A DNA stretch of 36,882 bases from Bacillota bacterium. GTDB taxonomy: Bacteria > Bacillota > Desulfotomaculia > Desulfotomaculales > Desulfallaceae. The notes below the pieces were generated by a model. The model was not told where the DNA came from. It was given only the letters and a program-made list of their open reading frames with translations, and did no database searches. The stretch lies in contig JAKSCU010000109.1 in the NCBI GenBank assembly GCA_022360435.1, forward strand, positions 1 through 36,882. Direction: 5' to 3'. Made by a program: the position numbers and the translations under genes. Shown here in pieces: positions 7,369 to 14,467 of the stretch (its first letter is position 1; each line of letters opens with the position of its first letter).

Positions 7369-8790
7369 GTGTTCTGGATTGCAGTTGGCATTGTTGCGGT
7401 ACTAATCCTTTTATCACTTAGCGTCGCCACCATGTGGAAAAAGGCTCCCCAGGATAAAGCCCTTGTGGTTACGGGTTTAAAAAGGCGGGTTATTTCCGGC
7501 GGCGGTGGTTTTGTCGTTCCATTGCTGGAGCGGGCGGATAAAATATCACTGGAAAATATGAAAATAAACGTAGAGACCCGGGGCGCTTTAACAGAACAGG
7601 GGGTTGACATTAAAGCTGACGGCGTGGCGGTGATCAAGGTTAAATCAGATAAGGAGTCTATTTTATCGGCTCTGGAACAGTTTAACACCGGCAAAGAAGC
7701 CGACACCATAAACGTGATTAAAGACACCGCCAAGGACGTCCTGGAAGGTAAGCTGAGGGAAATTATTTCCAAACTCACCGTGGAGGAAATATATAAAGAC
7801 CGTGAAAAATTTGCCTCCCAGGTGCAGGAAGTAGCCGCAGTGGATCTGGCGGACATGGGCCTGGAGATCAAGGCATTTACCATCAGGGACATTTCCGACG
7901 ATAACGGTTACCTGGAGGCCCTGGGCAAAAAGCGGATTGCCGAGGTTAAGCGCGACGCCAATATTGCCGAGGCCGAGTCCCTAAAAGAAACCAATATTCG
8001 CACCGCGGAAGCCAACCGGCTTGGCGAAGAGGCGCAGCTGCTGGCCGAAACCCAAATTGCCGAAGCAACCAAGGAAAAAGAATTAAAGGTAACGCATTAC
8101 AGGCAAGAACAGGAAACAAAAAAAGCCGGCGCCGACCTGGCTTATGATATACAAGCCAATAAAGTCAAACAAAATGTCGAGCAGGAAAAAATGCAAATTG
8201 AAATTGTCCGCAAGATAAAAGAAATTGAAGTTGCGGAACAAGAAGCGCTGCGCCGGGAAAAGGAACTCCAGGCGACAATAAAATTACAAGCCGATGCCGA
8301 AAAATACAGCCAGGAAAAGCAGGCGGAAGCCCTAAAGTTTAAGAATATCCAGGACGCCCAGGCCAAGGCTGAAGGAATCAAGCTGCTCGGTGAAGCTAAT
8401 GCCCAGGCCAAGAGGGCTGAAGGTGAAGCTGAAGTGGAGGTTATCCGCAAAAAAGGTGAGGCTGAAGCCGAAATTTTGCTGAAAAGAGCGGAAGCCTTCA
8501 AACAATTCAACGATGCCGCCATGGCCCAGATGATTATTGACAAGCTGCCCAACATTGCTCAAAGCATCGCCGAACCGCTTTCCAAAGTTGAAAAAATTGT
8601 CATCGTAGATTCAGGAAGCGGTCAAGGTCAAGGCGCTGCCAAGGTCTCCGGTTACATTACCGATATCATGGCCACCTTGCCTGAAACAGTGAAAGGCCTC
8701 ACCGGTTACGATCTGATGGATTTGTTTAACAAGGGAGAGCCTGGAACAACAACCACCGAAGAGGGCTATCAATCAGCGGGTTCTGATTAA
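7369..8790 (+). CDS. floT: Flotillin (SPFH domain scaffold protein)
   Basis: A 473-residue flotillin. An N-terminal membrane-inserting segment (FWIAVGIVAVLILLSLSVA) is followed by the SPFH/band-7 domain (about 25-190, e.g. RRVISGGGGFVVPLLERADKIS in pieces and TVEEIYKDREKFASQVQEV). A long Ala/Glu coiled coil (about 195-385) ends in the oligomerising region (QFNDAAMAQMIIDKLPNIAQSIAEP). The last 30 residues are Gly/Thr-rich. It organises membrane microdomains. Start is GTG 7369 after AAAGGAGG; it is probably translated with the NfeD-like gene, 13 bp upstream. The gene ends before a bidirectional terminator, closing the ECF-pspA-nfeD-floT unit. Confidence 0.95.
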   Translation: MFWIAVGIVAVLILLSLSVATMWKKAPQDKALVVTGLKRRVISGGGGFVVPLLERADKISLENMKINVETRGALTEQGVDIKADGVAVIKVKSDKESILSALEQFNTGKEADTINVIKDTAKDVLEGKLREIISKLTVEEIYKDREKFASQVQEVAAVDLADMGLEIKAFTIRDISDDNGYLEALGKKRIAEVKRDANIAEAESLKETNIRTAEANRLGEEAQLLAETQIAEATKEKELKVTHYRQEQETKKAGADLAYDIQANKVKQNVEQEKMQIEIVRKIKEIEVAEQEALRREKELQATIKLQADAEKYSQEKQAEALKFKNIQDAQAKAEGIKLLGEANAQAKRAEGEAEVEVIRKKGEAEAEILLKRAEAFKQFNDAAMAQMIIDKLPNIAQSIAEPLSKVEKIVIVDSGSGQGQGAAKVSGYITDIMATLPETVKGLTGYDLMDLFNKGEPGTTTTEEGYQSAGSD

Positions 8791-8840
8791 TCCATATCTT
8801 TTTGGTCATAAATGAATCCCGGGCCCCAGGCGTTTATATG

Positions 8841-8886
8841 GTCAAAAAGCACCTCCTGCCGAATAGAGCGGGAGGTGCTTTTTGAC
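8841..8886. terminator. Bidirectional terminator, dispersed repeat copy 2
   Basis: Arms of 16 bp (8841-8856 and 8871-8886, GTCAAAAAGCACCTCC and its complement) lie around the same loop as the copy at 4201-4240. It separates the convergent flotillin and LysR genes. The match to copy 1 extends to CAGTTTAGCCC on the right, so the two are copies of one element and not independent hairpins. Confidence 0.88.
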
Positions 8887-8925
8887 ACTACAGTTTAGCC
8901 CGGGTGAACTTATAATGCTCGTTGC

Positions 8926-9855
8926 TCATTTTCGGAATATCGTAAAGTCTTCTATAAACCGGTTGATAATCTCCTCGTCGGTGATAAAGGTTCGAAAGGC
9001 CCGGGAAGCAAGGCTCTCCTGGTCGGGCCGATTCCAGGCCAGATAAAGTTCGTAGCTAAAACCGACTCCCGGGACGGTAACCTGGCCCAGCGCACCTTTT
9101 TCCAGCAACTCTCCCGCCGCCCAGCGTGACACAACGCCGATGCCCAGCCCCAGGCGTACGGCATTGATTAACGCCCGGGCGCTTCCCAACTCCAGCAAAC
9201 CCGAAAATTGGTCCAAAGTGATATTGTGTTTCAACAGCTGGCGCTCCAGGGCCTGTCTGCTGCCGGAACCAGCCTCGCGTACAATGATGGACTCGCCGGT
9301 CAGTACGGCCAGCGGCGCCTCTTCCCCATTCAGCGGATGCCAGGGGGGTGTAATCACCACCATATCGTCGGTAATCCACGGCTGGCATTCCACCCCTTCG
9401 GCTTTCACCTGGTAACCGGCGATACCAATTTCAACTTCCCGCTCTTTAAGCCACCGGGCCACCTGGGCACTGCCCCCTATTTGCAAGCTCACGGTAACGC
9501 CGGGATATTGTTCCCGAAATCCGCCGATTAACAGCGGCAGCAGACATTCCCCGGCCACGGGCGCCGCGGCCAGCATCAGGTGTCCCGCTTTAACTTCGCG
9601 CAGGTCGTCTATCCCGGCCTTGATCTTGTTATACATGCGCACCATCTGTAGCGCGTTGGGGTATAGCAGCCTGCCCGCCTCGGTGAGAACCACCTTTTTG
9701 TCTGTACGTTCAAAAAGCGTAATATTTAACTCTTCCTCCAGGGATTTAATTTGGAAACTAATGGCGGGCTGGCTCATATCTAACTGCGCAGCCGCCTTGG
9801 TAAAGTTTTTGAGCTGGGCAATTAATAAAAATGCTTCCATTTGTTTAATATTCAA
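8926..9855 (-). CDS. LysR family transcriptional regulator
   Basis: About 309 residues with the LysR layout. An N-terminal winged HTH (residues 1-60: NIKQMEAFLLIAQLKNFTKAA, DMSQPAISFQIKSLEEEL, FERTDKKVVLTEAG) is followed by a linker helix and a periplasmic-binding-like effector domain (about 90-295). The sequence is closest in style to CysL/CbbR-type members, but the inducer cannot be read. A TTG at 9855 matches the usual family start and has GGTGAT close by; an ATG at 9870 would add five residues. It is transcribed away from the hyd maturation operon, so the 390-bp divergent region could hold operators for both. That link is inferred only from position. Confidence 0.88.
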   Translation of the reverse strand: MNIKQMEAFLLIAQLKNFTKAAAQLDMSQPAISFQIKSLEEELNITLFERTDKKVVLTEAGRLLYPNALQMVRMYNKIKAGIDDLREVKAGHLMLAAAPVAGECLLPLLIGGFREQYPGVTVSLQIGGSAQVARWLKEREVEIGIAGYQVKAEGVECQPWITDDMVVITPPWHPLNGEEAPLAVLTGESIIVREAGSGSRQALERQLLKHNITLDQFSGLLELGSARALINAVRLGLGIGVVSRWAAGELLEKGALGQVTVPGVGFSYELYLAWNRPDQESLASRAFRTFITDEEIINRFIEDFTIFRK

Positions 9856-9940
9856 GTTAATCACCGTCATAATCGGATTTATTGCCTATAGTTTCTTCGT
9901 TTTGTTCATGATTCCTTTAGTTTTTTCCCGTTCATCCTAC

Positions 9941-9984
9941 CTAAACCCCCATATGGCAAGGTACGCTTTCCTAAAATAAAATAA
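9941..9984 (+). repeat. Dispersed AT-rich repeat, copy
   Basis: This contains ATATGGC followed by GTACGCTTTCCTAAA and TAAAATAAA. The same series, with two mismatches in the right half, occurs at 18903-18940, and its left half also occurs at 11-36. Here it lies just upstream of the hyd promoter. Confidence 0.55.
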
Positions 9985-9993
9985 ATTTTATAC

Positions 9994-10022
9994 TTGCCAA
10001 AAGATTAATGTAAAATTATAAT
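9994..10022 (+). promoter_or_regulatory. Sigma-A promoter for the hyd maturation operon
   Basis: TTGCCA (9994-9999) and a perfect TATAAT (10017-10022) are separated by 17 bases. Transcription would begin near 10029, leaving a leader of about 220 bases before the first gene at 10250. Confidence 0.75.
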
Positions 10023-10107
10023 GGCATAAATCCATATTGATATGCCTGACCGTAAAGGAGGAATTTCAGCCTGAGCGGGAGGGACGTAACACATCGCTTT
10101 AATCAAA

Positions 10108-10207
10108 ACCCTGCGGCAAACAGGTACCACGGGTACTGCGGTCAAGGGGCGAGGGTATGGCACTTGCCTTTTTCCGGCCTGTTTTCCACTGGGGAAACAG
10201 GCTTTTT
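10108..10207 (+). promoter_or_regulatory. Attenuator-like leader of the hyd maturation operon
   Basis: A strong intrinsic terminator (10177-10207: 11-bp stem GCCTGTTTTCC with GGGGAAACAGGC, then five T) stands 43 bases before the first gene. Upstream, AAACAGG (10118-10124) repeats the terminator 3' arm and can pair with CCTGTTT (10178-10184). It overlaps a small hairpin CAGGTACC-ACG-GGTACTG (10121-10138). This gives a three-way switch of anti-antiterminator, antiterminator and terminator. It does not match any riboswitch or T-box class I recognise. The switch is inferred from base pairing only; the terminator itself is clear. Confidence 0.65.
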
Positions 10208-10249
10208 ACATTTAACTGGCAACATCTGGAACCAAAAGGAGGGTAAAAA

Positions 10250-10501
10250 ATGAGCGTTGAACTACGTGTCGGGGTTATAGGCATCGTGGTGGAAAAACGA
10301 GAACAGGCCCCGGCCATAAACGCCATCCTCACCGACTTCGCCGGGGTTATCGTGGGACGAATGGGCATTCCTTACCGGGAAAAAGGGCTGTCTGTTATTG
10401 CACTCATTGTGGACGGAAGCACCGACCAAATCGGTGCCCTTACGGGCAAACTCGGCCAGGTGGGCGGGGTGCGGGTAAAAAGCGCCTTGGTCACACGCTG
10501 A
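10250..10501 (+). CDS. TM1266-type iron-only hydrogenase system regulator
   Basis: An 83-residue ACT-like protein of the TM1266 family, annotated as putative iron-only hydrogenase system regulator because it is nearly always encoded beside hydE, hydF or hydG. Typical parts are RVGVIGIVVEKREQA, NAILTDFAGVIVGRMGIP and LSVIALIVDGSTDQIGALTGKLG, with KSALVTR at the end. There is no DNA-binding domain, so the word regulator is historical; it may act as a small ligand- or partner-binding protein. An AGGAGGG site precedes the ATG. It is the first gene after the attenuator-like leader and is followed by the aspartase homologue. Family membership is clear; the biochemical role is not known. Confidence 0.88.
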   Translation: MSVELRVGVIGIVVEKREQAPAINAILTDFAGVIVGRMGIPYREKGLSVIALIVDGSTDQIGALTGKLGQVGGVRVKSALVTR

Positions 10502-10506
10502 GGGAA

Positions 10507-10599
10507 CCTCCTTCTTGCTTTCCCCTCCCATGATTCCTGCGGCAAAGGGTGAAATGTACTGATAAAAACTTGCTGGTCCTCGATTCACCGCAAGCTTCG
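10507..10599 (+). repeat. Dispersed ~90-bp repeat, copy 2
   Basis: This aligns with 4271-4360 in the same orientation (CCTCCTTCTTGCT, TGATTCC, GGCAAAG, then diverging). Here it fills most of the gap between the TM1266-type gene and the aspartase homologue. Confidence 0.6.
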
Positions 10600-10609
10600 T
10601 TTTACTTAA

Positions 10610-10689
10610 AACTATTTGCCAAGGCAGGTGTTCATGTAATGGAAAATAACTCCTCCAACTTGCAACAAACCCCACTTGCAACACCTAAC
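10610..10689 (+). repeat. Start-region repeat, copy A (with 33-bp ACTTGCAAC element)
   Basis: About 77 bases here match 12092-12169: the ribosome site, the ATG and the following codons. The last 33 bases (10657-10689) consist of two ACTTGCAAC units 16 bases apart followed by ACACCT. That 33-bp core also occurs on the minus strand at 34375-34407, at the start of anfO but in another reading frame. Confidence 0.85.
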
Positions 10690-12048
10690 ACCCGCCGGGC
10701 GGTGGAGAATTTCGCCGTCAGCGGTTGTCCGGTGCATCCCGCCCTGGTGCAAGCCCTGGCCGAAGTCAAGTGGGCAGCGGCCAAGGCCAATCAAAGAGCC
10801 GGGCTGCTGGATGAAAAGACTGCCGGGGCGATATGTGCGGCGGCCCGGGAGGTGGCTTCCGGCGGGCTGGCGGACCAGTTTATCGTTGACGCCCTGCAGG
10901 GCGGTGCCGGAACATCCACCAACATGAACATGAACGAAGTGCTGGCCAACCGGGCCATCGAGCTGCTGGGCGGACACAATGGCGACTATCGCCTGGTAGA
11001 CCCGTTAAGCCACGTCAACCTGTCCCAGTCCACCAACGACACGTACCCCACGGCGCTGCGGGTGGCCGCCATCCGTCTGGTGCTTGCTTTGAGTGAAACC
11101 ATGGCGGAACTGCAAAATACCCTGCAGGAAAAGGAAACGCAGTTCGCCGGGGTGCTTAAATTAGGCCGCACGGAAATGCAGGACGCCGTGCCGGTTACCC
11201 TGGGCCAGGAGTTCGGCGCCTTTGCCGAAGCCGTGGCGCGAGACCGGTGGCGCCTTTACAAGGTGGAGGAGCGCCTGCGCCAGGTAAACCTGGGCGGCAC
11301 CGCCGTGGGCACCGGATTGAACGCTTCCCGGAATTACATTTACCATGTGGTGGAAGAATTACGGGACATCACCGGCCTGGGGCTGGCCCGGGCGGAAAAC
11401 CTGCTGGACCTGACCCAAAATGCCGATGTTTTTGCCGAAGTGTCCGGATTGGTCAAAGCCGCCGCCGTGAACCAAGCCAAAATCGCCGGCGATCTGATGC
11501 TGATGGCATCCGGTCCCGCCGGGGGGTTGGCGGAAATTAACCTGCCCCCGCGCCAGATGGGTTCATCCATTATGCCGGGCAAAGTAAACCCGGTGATCCC
11601 GGAGATGGTTACCCAGGTAGCCTGGCAGGTGATGGGGGCGGATCTGGTAATCACCCAGGCCTGCGCGTCCGGAAGGCTGGAGCTTAATTCATACCTGCCG
11701 GTGGTGGCCCATAACCTGCTGCACGGACTGGAAATGCTGGCCAAAACCACCCGCCGTTTCGCCCACCTGTGCATCACCGGCATCACCGCCAACGAAGCCC
11801 GCTGCCGCCGGTGGCTGGAGGAAAGCGGCGCTCTGGCAACCGCCCTGGTGCCCTACATCGGCTATCACCGGGCCGCCGAGCTGGTTGAGGAAGCGCAACG
11901 CCGGAACAAGACCATTAAAGAACTGGCGCTTGAATATCAGTTGATCAACGAAGAAGAATGGGAGGCCATCACGGCGCCGGGCCAACTGACCCGCCCGGGC
12001 ATCGCCGGGAAGCGTGGGGACGGCTCTCTCCTTTTGCCAAGGCGGTAA
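10639..12048 (+). CDS. aspA: Aspartate ammonia-lyase homologue of the hyd maturation operon
   Basis: A 469-residue aspartase/fumarase superfamily protein. Conserved blocks are GGAGTSTNMNMNEVLANRA, HVNLSQSTNDTYPTA and the signature GSSIMPGKVNP (about residues 309-319), whose Ser is the catalytic base. Aspartase converts aspartate to fumarate and ammonia. Homologues are often encoded with hydE/F/G; a supply of ammonia for the azadithiolate bridge of the H-cluster is an attractive inference. Oddity: the usual N-terminal segment of the family (LGE..VP..AYYG before T.RA.ENF) is absent. The protein begins with MENNSSNLQQTPLATPNT, encoded by a repeat shared with hydF. Start at 10639 follows AAGGCAGGTG. 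Substrate preference between aspartate and fumarate/malate cannot be proved by eye. Confidence 0.85.
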   Translation: MENNSSNLQQTPLATPNTRRAVENFAVSGCPVHPALVQALAEVKWAAAKANQRAGLLDEKTAGAICAAAREVASGGLADQFIVDALQGGAGTSTNMNMNEVLANRAIELLGGHNGDYRLVDPLSHVNLSQSTNDTYPTALRVAAIRLVLALSETMAELQNTLQEKETQFAGVLKLGRTEMQDAVPVTLGQEFGAFAEAVARDRWRLYKVEERLRQVNLGGTAVGTGLNASRNYIYHVVEELRDITGLGLARAENLLDLTQNADVFAEVSGLVKAAAVNQAKIAGDLMLMASGPAGGLAEINLPPRQMGSSIMPGKVNPVIPEMVTQVAWQVMGADLVITQACASGRLELNSYLPVVAHNLLHGLEMLAKTTRRFAHLCITGITANEARCRRWLEESGALATALVPYIGYHRAAELVEEAQRRNKTIKELALEYQLINEEEWEAITAPGQLTRPGIAGKRGDGSLLLPRR

Positions 12049-12091
12049 AAGAACCATACGGCAATACCTGGGGTCGTCGTACATTTCAAAC

Positions 12092-12169
12092 AGTTCGCCA
12101 AGGAAGGTGTTCATGTTAATGGAAAATAATTACTCAAACTTGCCACAAACTCAACTTGCAACACCTGGC
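12092..12169 (+). repeat. Start-region repeat, copy B (with 33-bp ACTTGCAAC element)
   Basis: This matches 10612-10689 through the ribosome site, the ATG and the leader codons, with one indel and scattered changes. The core 33 bp is at 12137-12169. Compared with the anfO copy (34375-34407, minus) it differs at only three positions. Confidence 0.85.
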
Positions 12170-13387
12170 ACGCCTAGGGGCAGCAGGCTGCATATCGCCC
12201 TATTCGGCCGGCGCAACGCCGGCAAGTCCAGCCTGATTAACGCTATTACCGGCCAGGAACTGGCCATTGTTTCCCCGGTGGCCGGCACCACCGCCGACCC
12301 GGTGTACAAATCAATGGAAATTCTGCCCATCGGCCCGGTGGTGCTAATTGACACAGCGGGGTTGGACGACACCGGGGAACTGGGGCAAAAACGAGTGGCC
12401 AAGAGCGTGGCCGTGCTGGATAAAACCGACCTGGTACTGCTGGTGGTGGACCCGCAGCAAGGTTTCGGCGCGGTGGAACAACAAGTGACCGACACCGCCG
12501 TCAATAAACAGGTTCCTTTGCTGGTGGTAATAAACAAAATCGACCTGCTGCCCGACCCGGACGCCGGCCCGGCTACGCCGCCGGACCATCCCCGGGTGGC
12601 GGTGAGCGCCCTTACCGGCCAGGGCGTCGGTGAGTTGAAACAAGCCCTGGTCAAACTGGCCCCCAAGGACTGGACGGCGCCCACCATCGCCGGCGACCTG
12701 GTGCCTCCGGGGGAGGCGGCGCTGCTGGTGGCGCCCATCGACCTGGCGGCTCCCAAGGGGCGGCTGATCCTGCCCCAGGTGCAAACCATCCGGGACCTTT
12801 TGGACCACGACTGCCTGGCCATGGTAGTCAAGGAAAGGGAGTTGAAAGCCGCTTTGCAAAGGCTGACAAAACCCCCGGCCCTGGTGATCACCGACTCTCA
12901 AGCTTTTCTCAAAGTGGACGCCGACACGCCGCCCGGCGTGCCCATGACTTCCTTCTCCATCCTGTTCGCCCGCTACAAGGGCGACCTGGCCACCCTGGTG
13001 GCCGGCGCACTGGCGGTGGATGAGTTGCAGCCCGGCGATCCGGTGCTGATTGCCGAGGCCTGCACCCACCACCGGGTGGCCGACGACATCGGCACCGTGA
13101 AGATACCCCGCTGGCTGCGCCAAAACGTGGGCGGCCAGCTGGATTTCCACTGGTCCAGCGGTATCGAGTTGCCGCCGGATCTAACCAGATACAAGTTGAT
13201 TGTGCACTGTGGCGCCTGTATGATTAATCGCCGGGAAATGCTCAGCCGGATTATGGCCGCCCGGGCCGCCGGCGTGCCCATAGTAAACTACGGGGTCTTG
13301 ATCTCCCACATGCACGGCATCCTCAGGCGAACGCTGGGTCCTTTCCCCGGGGTGCTGGCCATGCTGGATCAAAAAGGTGTGTATTAA
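12119..13387 (+). CDS. hydF: [FeFe]-hydrogenase maturation GTPase HydF
   Basis: A 422-residue scaffold GTPase that receives the 2Fe precursor and passes it to HydA. GTPase motifs are G1 GRRNAGKSS (about residues 28-36), DTAGLDD and NKIDLL. The C-terminal cluster-binding motif is present as CTH followed far downstream by HCGAC, the CxH...HCxxC pattern that ligates the [4Fe-4S] cluster. The start at 12119 follows AAGGAAGGTG; an ATG two codons earlier (12113) is possible. The first 16 residues (MENNYSNLPQTQLATP) are encoded by the repeat shared with the aspartase homologue and are not part of the conserved fold. hydE begins immediately after the stop. Confidence 0.96.
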   Translation: MENNYSNLPQTQLATPGTPRGSRLHIALFGRRNAGKSSLINAITGQELAIVSPVAGTTADPVYKSMEILPIGPVVLIDTAGLDDTGELGQKRVAKSVAVLDKTDLVLLVVDPQQGFGAVEQQVTDTAVNKQVPLLVVINKIDLLPDPDAGPATPPDHPRVAVSALTGQGVGELKQALVKLAPKDWTAPTIAGDLVPPGEAALLVAPIDLAAPKGRLILPQVQTIRDLLDHDCLAMVVKERELKAALQRLTKPPALVITDSQAFLKVDADTPPGVPMTSFSILFARYKGDLATLVAGALAVDELQPGDPVLIAEACTHHRVADDIGTVKIPRWLRQNVGGQLDFHWSSGIELPPDLTRYKLIVHCGACMINRREMLSRIMAARAAGVPIVNYGVLISHMHGILRRTLGPFPGVLAMLDQKGVY

Positions 13388-13388
13388 A

Positions 13389-14444
13389 TTGAATCCCTTT
13401 ACTGTTGCACTGAACAACGCCCTGACGGACAAAGGCCCGGGGCAACCCGAAATTGAAACCCTGCTTGGCGCCAAAGGCAGGCAAATACCACAGCTTTTTG
13501 CCGCCGCCGACCGGGCGCGCCGGCGGGGTGTCGGAGATACCGTGCACCTGCGGGCCATTATAGAATTTTCCAACCACTGTCGCAAAAATTGTCTTTACTG
13601 CGGCTTGCGCCGGGATAACAAGACCCTGCCGCGTTATCGCCTGCCGGTGGAAGAGATTATGGACGCCGCGGGGCGGGCCGCCGGCCTGGGGTACCGCACA
13701 GTGGTGCTGCAGTCGGGCGAAGACCCGTATTTCAGCGCCGCCGACATAGCCCGGCTGGTGGAACAAATCAAGGCCCGGCATGACTTGGCCGTCACCCTGT
13801 CACTGGGTGAGCGCCGCCGGGAAGCATACCGGATTTGGCGGGAGGCCGGCGCCGACCGCTACCTTTTAAAACAGGAAACCAGCGACCCGGCCCTGTTCGG
13901 ATACCTGAAACCGGACGACAGTCTGCAAGAACGGCTGCAGTGCCTGTGGTGGTTGCGGGAATTGGGCTACCAAACCGGCAGCGGCAATATGGTGGGTCTG
14001 CCGGGCCAAACCACGGCCACCCTGGCCCGGGACATAGCCCTGATGCGCGAACTGGACGTGGAAATGGCGGGCATCGGGCCATTCCTGCCCCACCAGGACA
14101 CTCCCCTGCGGGACACCGCGCCGGGCAAACTGGAAGCCACGCTGGTAACGCTGGCCGTGGCCAGGCTGTGCCTGCCCCGGGCCCACCTGCCGGCCACCAC
14201 CGCCTTGAGCACCCTGGCCCCCCAAGGCCACAGTCTGGCCCTGGGCTGCGGCGCCAACGTGATTATGCCCAACCTTACCCCGTCCCGAGTACGGGATAAA
14301 TATCTGATCTACCCCCAAAAAGCCGACATCGGAGATGACCCGGTGCAGGCCAAAAAGGACATCGAAGCCTTGCTGGCCGGTCTGGCCAGACCACCGGCCA
14401 CTGATTACGGCCATGCCCGAAAAATACCAAGTGGGCGCAACTAA
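13389..14444 (+). CDS. hydE: [FeFe]-hydrogenase maturation radical SAM enzyme HydE
   Basis: A 351-residue radical SAM protein. The cluster motif CX3CX2C is seen as NHCRKNCLYCGLR (about residues 59-71) within a TIM barrel. The pattern QSGEDPYFSAADIARLV, the glycine region GNMVGLPGQTTATLARD and GIGPFLPHQDTPL are typical of HydE. It acts on the HydG-derived Fe(CO)2CN-cysteine complex during assembly of the 2Fe subcluster. A TTG at 13389, two bases after the hydF stop, has AAGGTG at suitable spacing; a GTG at 13377 would overlap hydF and lacks a spaced ribosome site. It is co-transcribed with hydF and hydG. Confidence 0.94.
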   Translation: MNPFTVALNNALTDKGPGQPEIETLLGAKGRQIPQLFAAADRARRRGVGDTVHLRAIIEFSNHCRKNCLYCGLRRDNKTLPRYRLPVEEIMDAAGRAAGLGYRTVVLQSGEDPYFSAADIARLVEQIKARHDLAVTLSLGERRREAYRIWREAGADRYLLKQETSDPALFGYLKPDDSLQERLQCLWWLRELGYQTGSGNMVGLPGQTTATLARDIALMRELDVEMAGIGPFLPHQDTPLRDTAPGKLEATLVTLAVARLCLPRAHLPATTALSTLAPQGHSLALGCGANVIMPNLTPSRVRDKYLIYPQKADIGDDPVQAKKDIEALLAGLARPPATDYGHARKIPSGRN

Positions 14445-14467
14445 GTATTATGTGGGAGGTTTTTAAC

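Noticed and set aside
10108-10160. c-di-GMP-I riboswitch or T-box in the hyd leader
   Set aside because: GGCAAAC and a following hairpin are loosely similar to the GEMM-I core, but the ACGCAAAGCC receptor region is absent. No specifier loop or GGGTGGTACCGCG T-box sequence is present.
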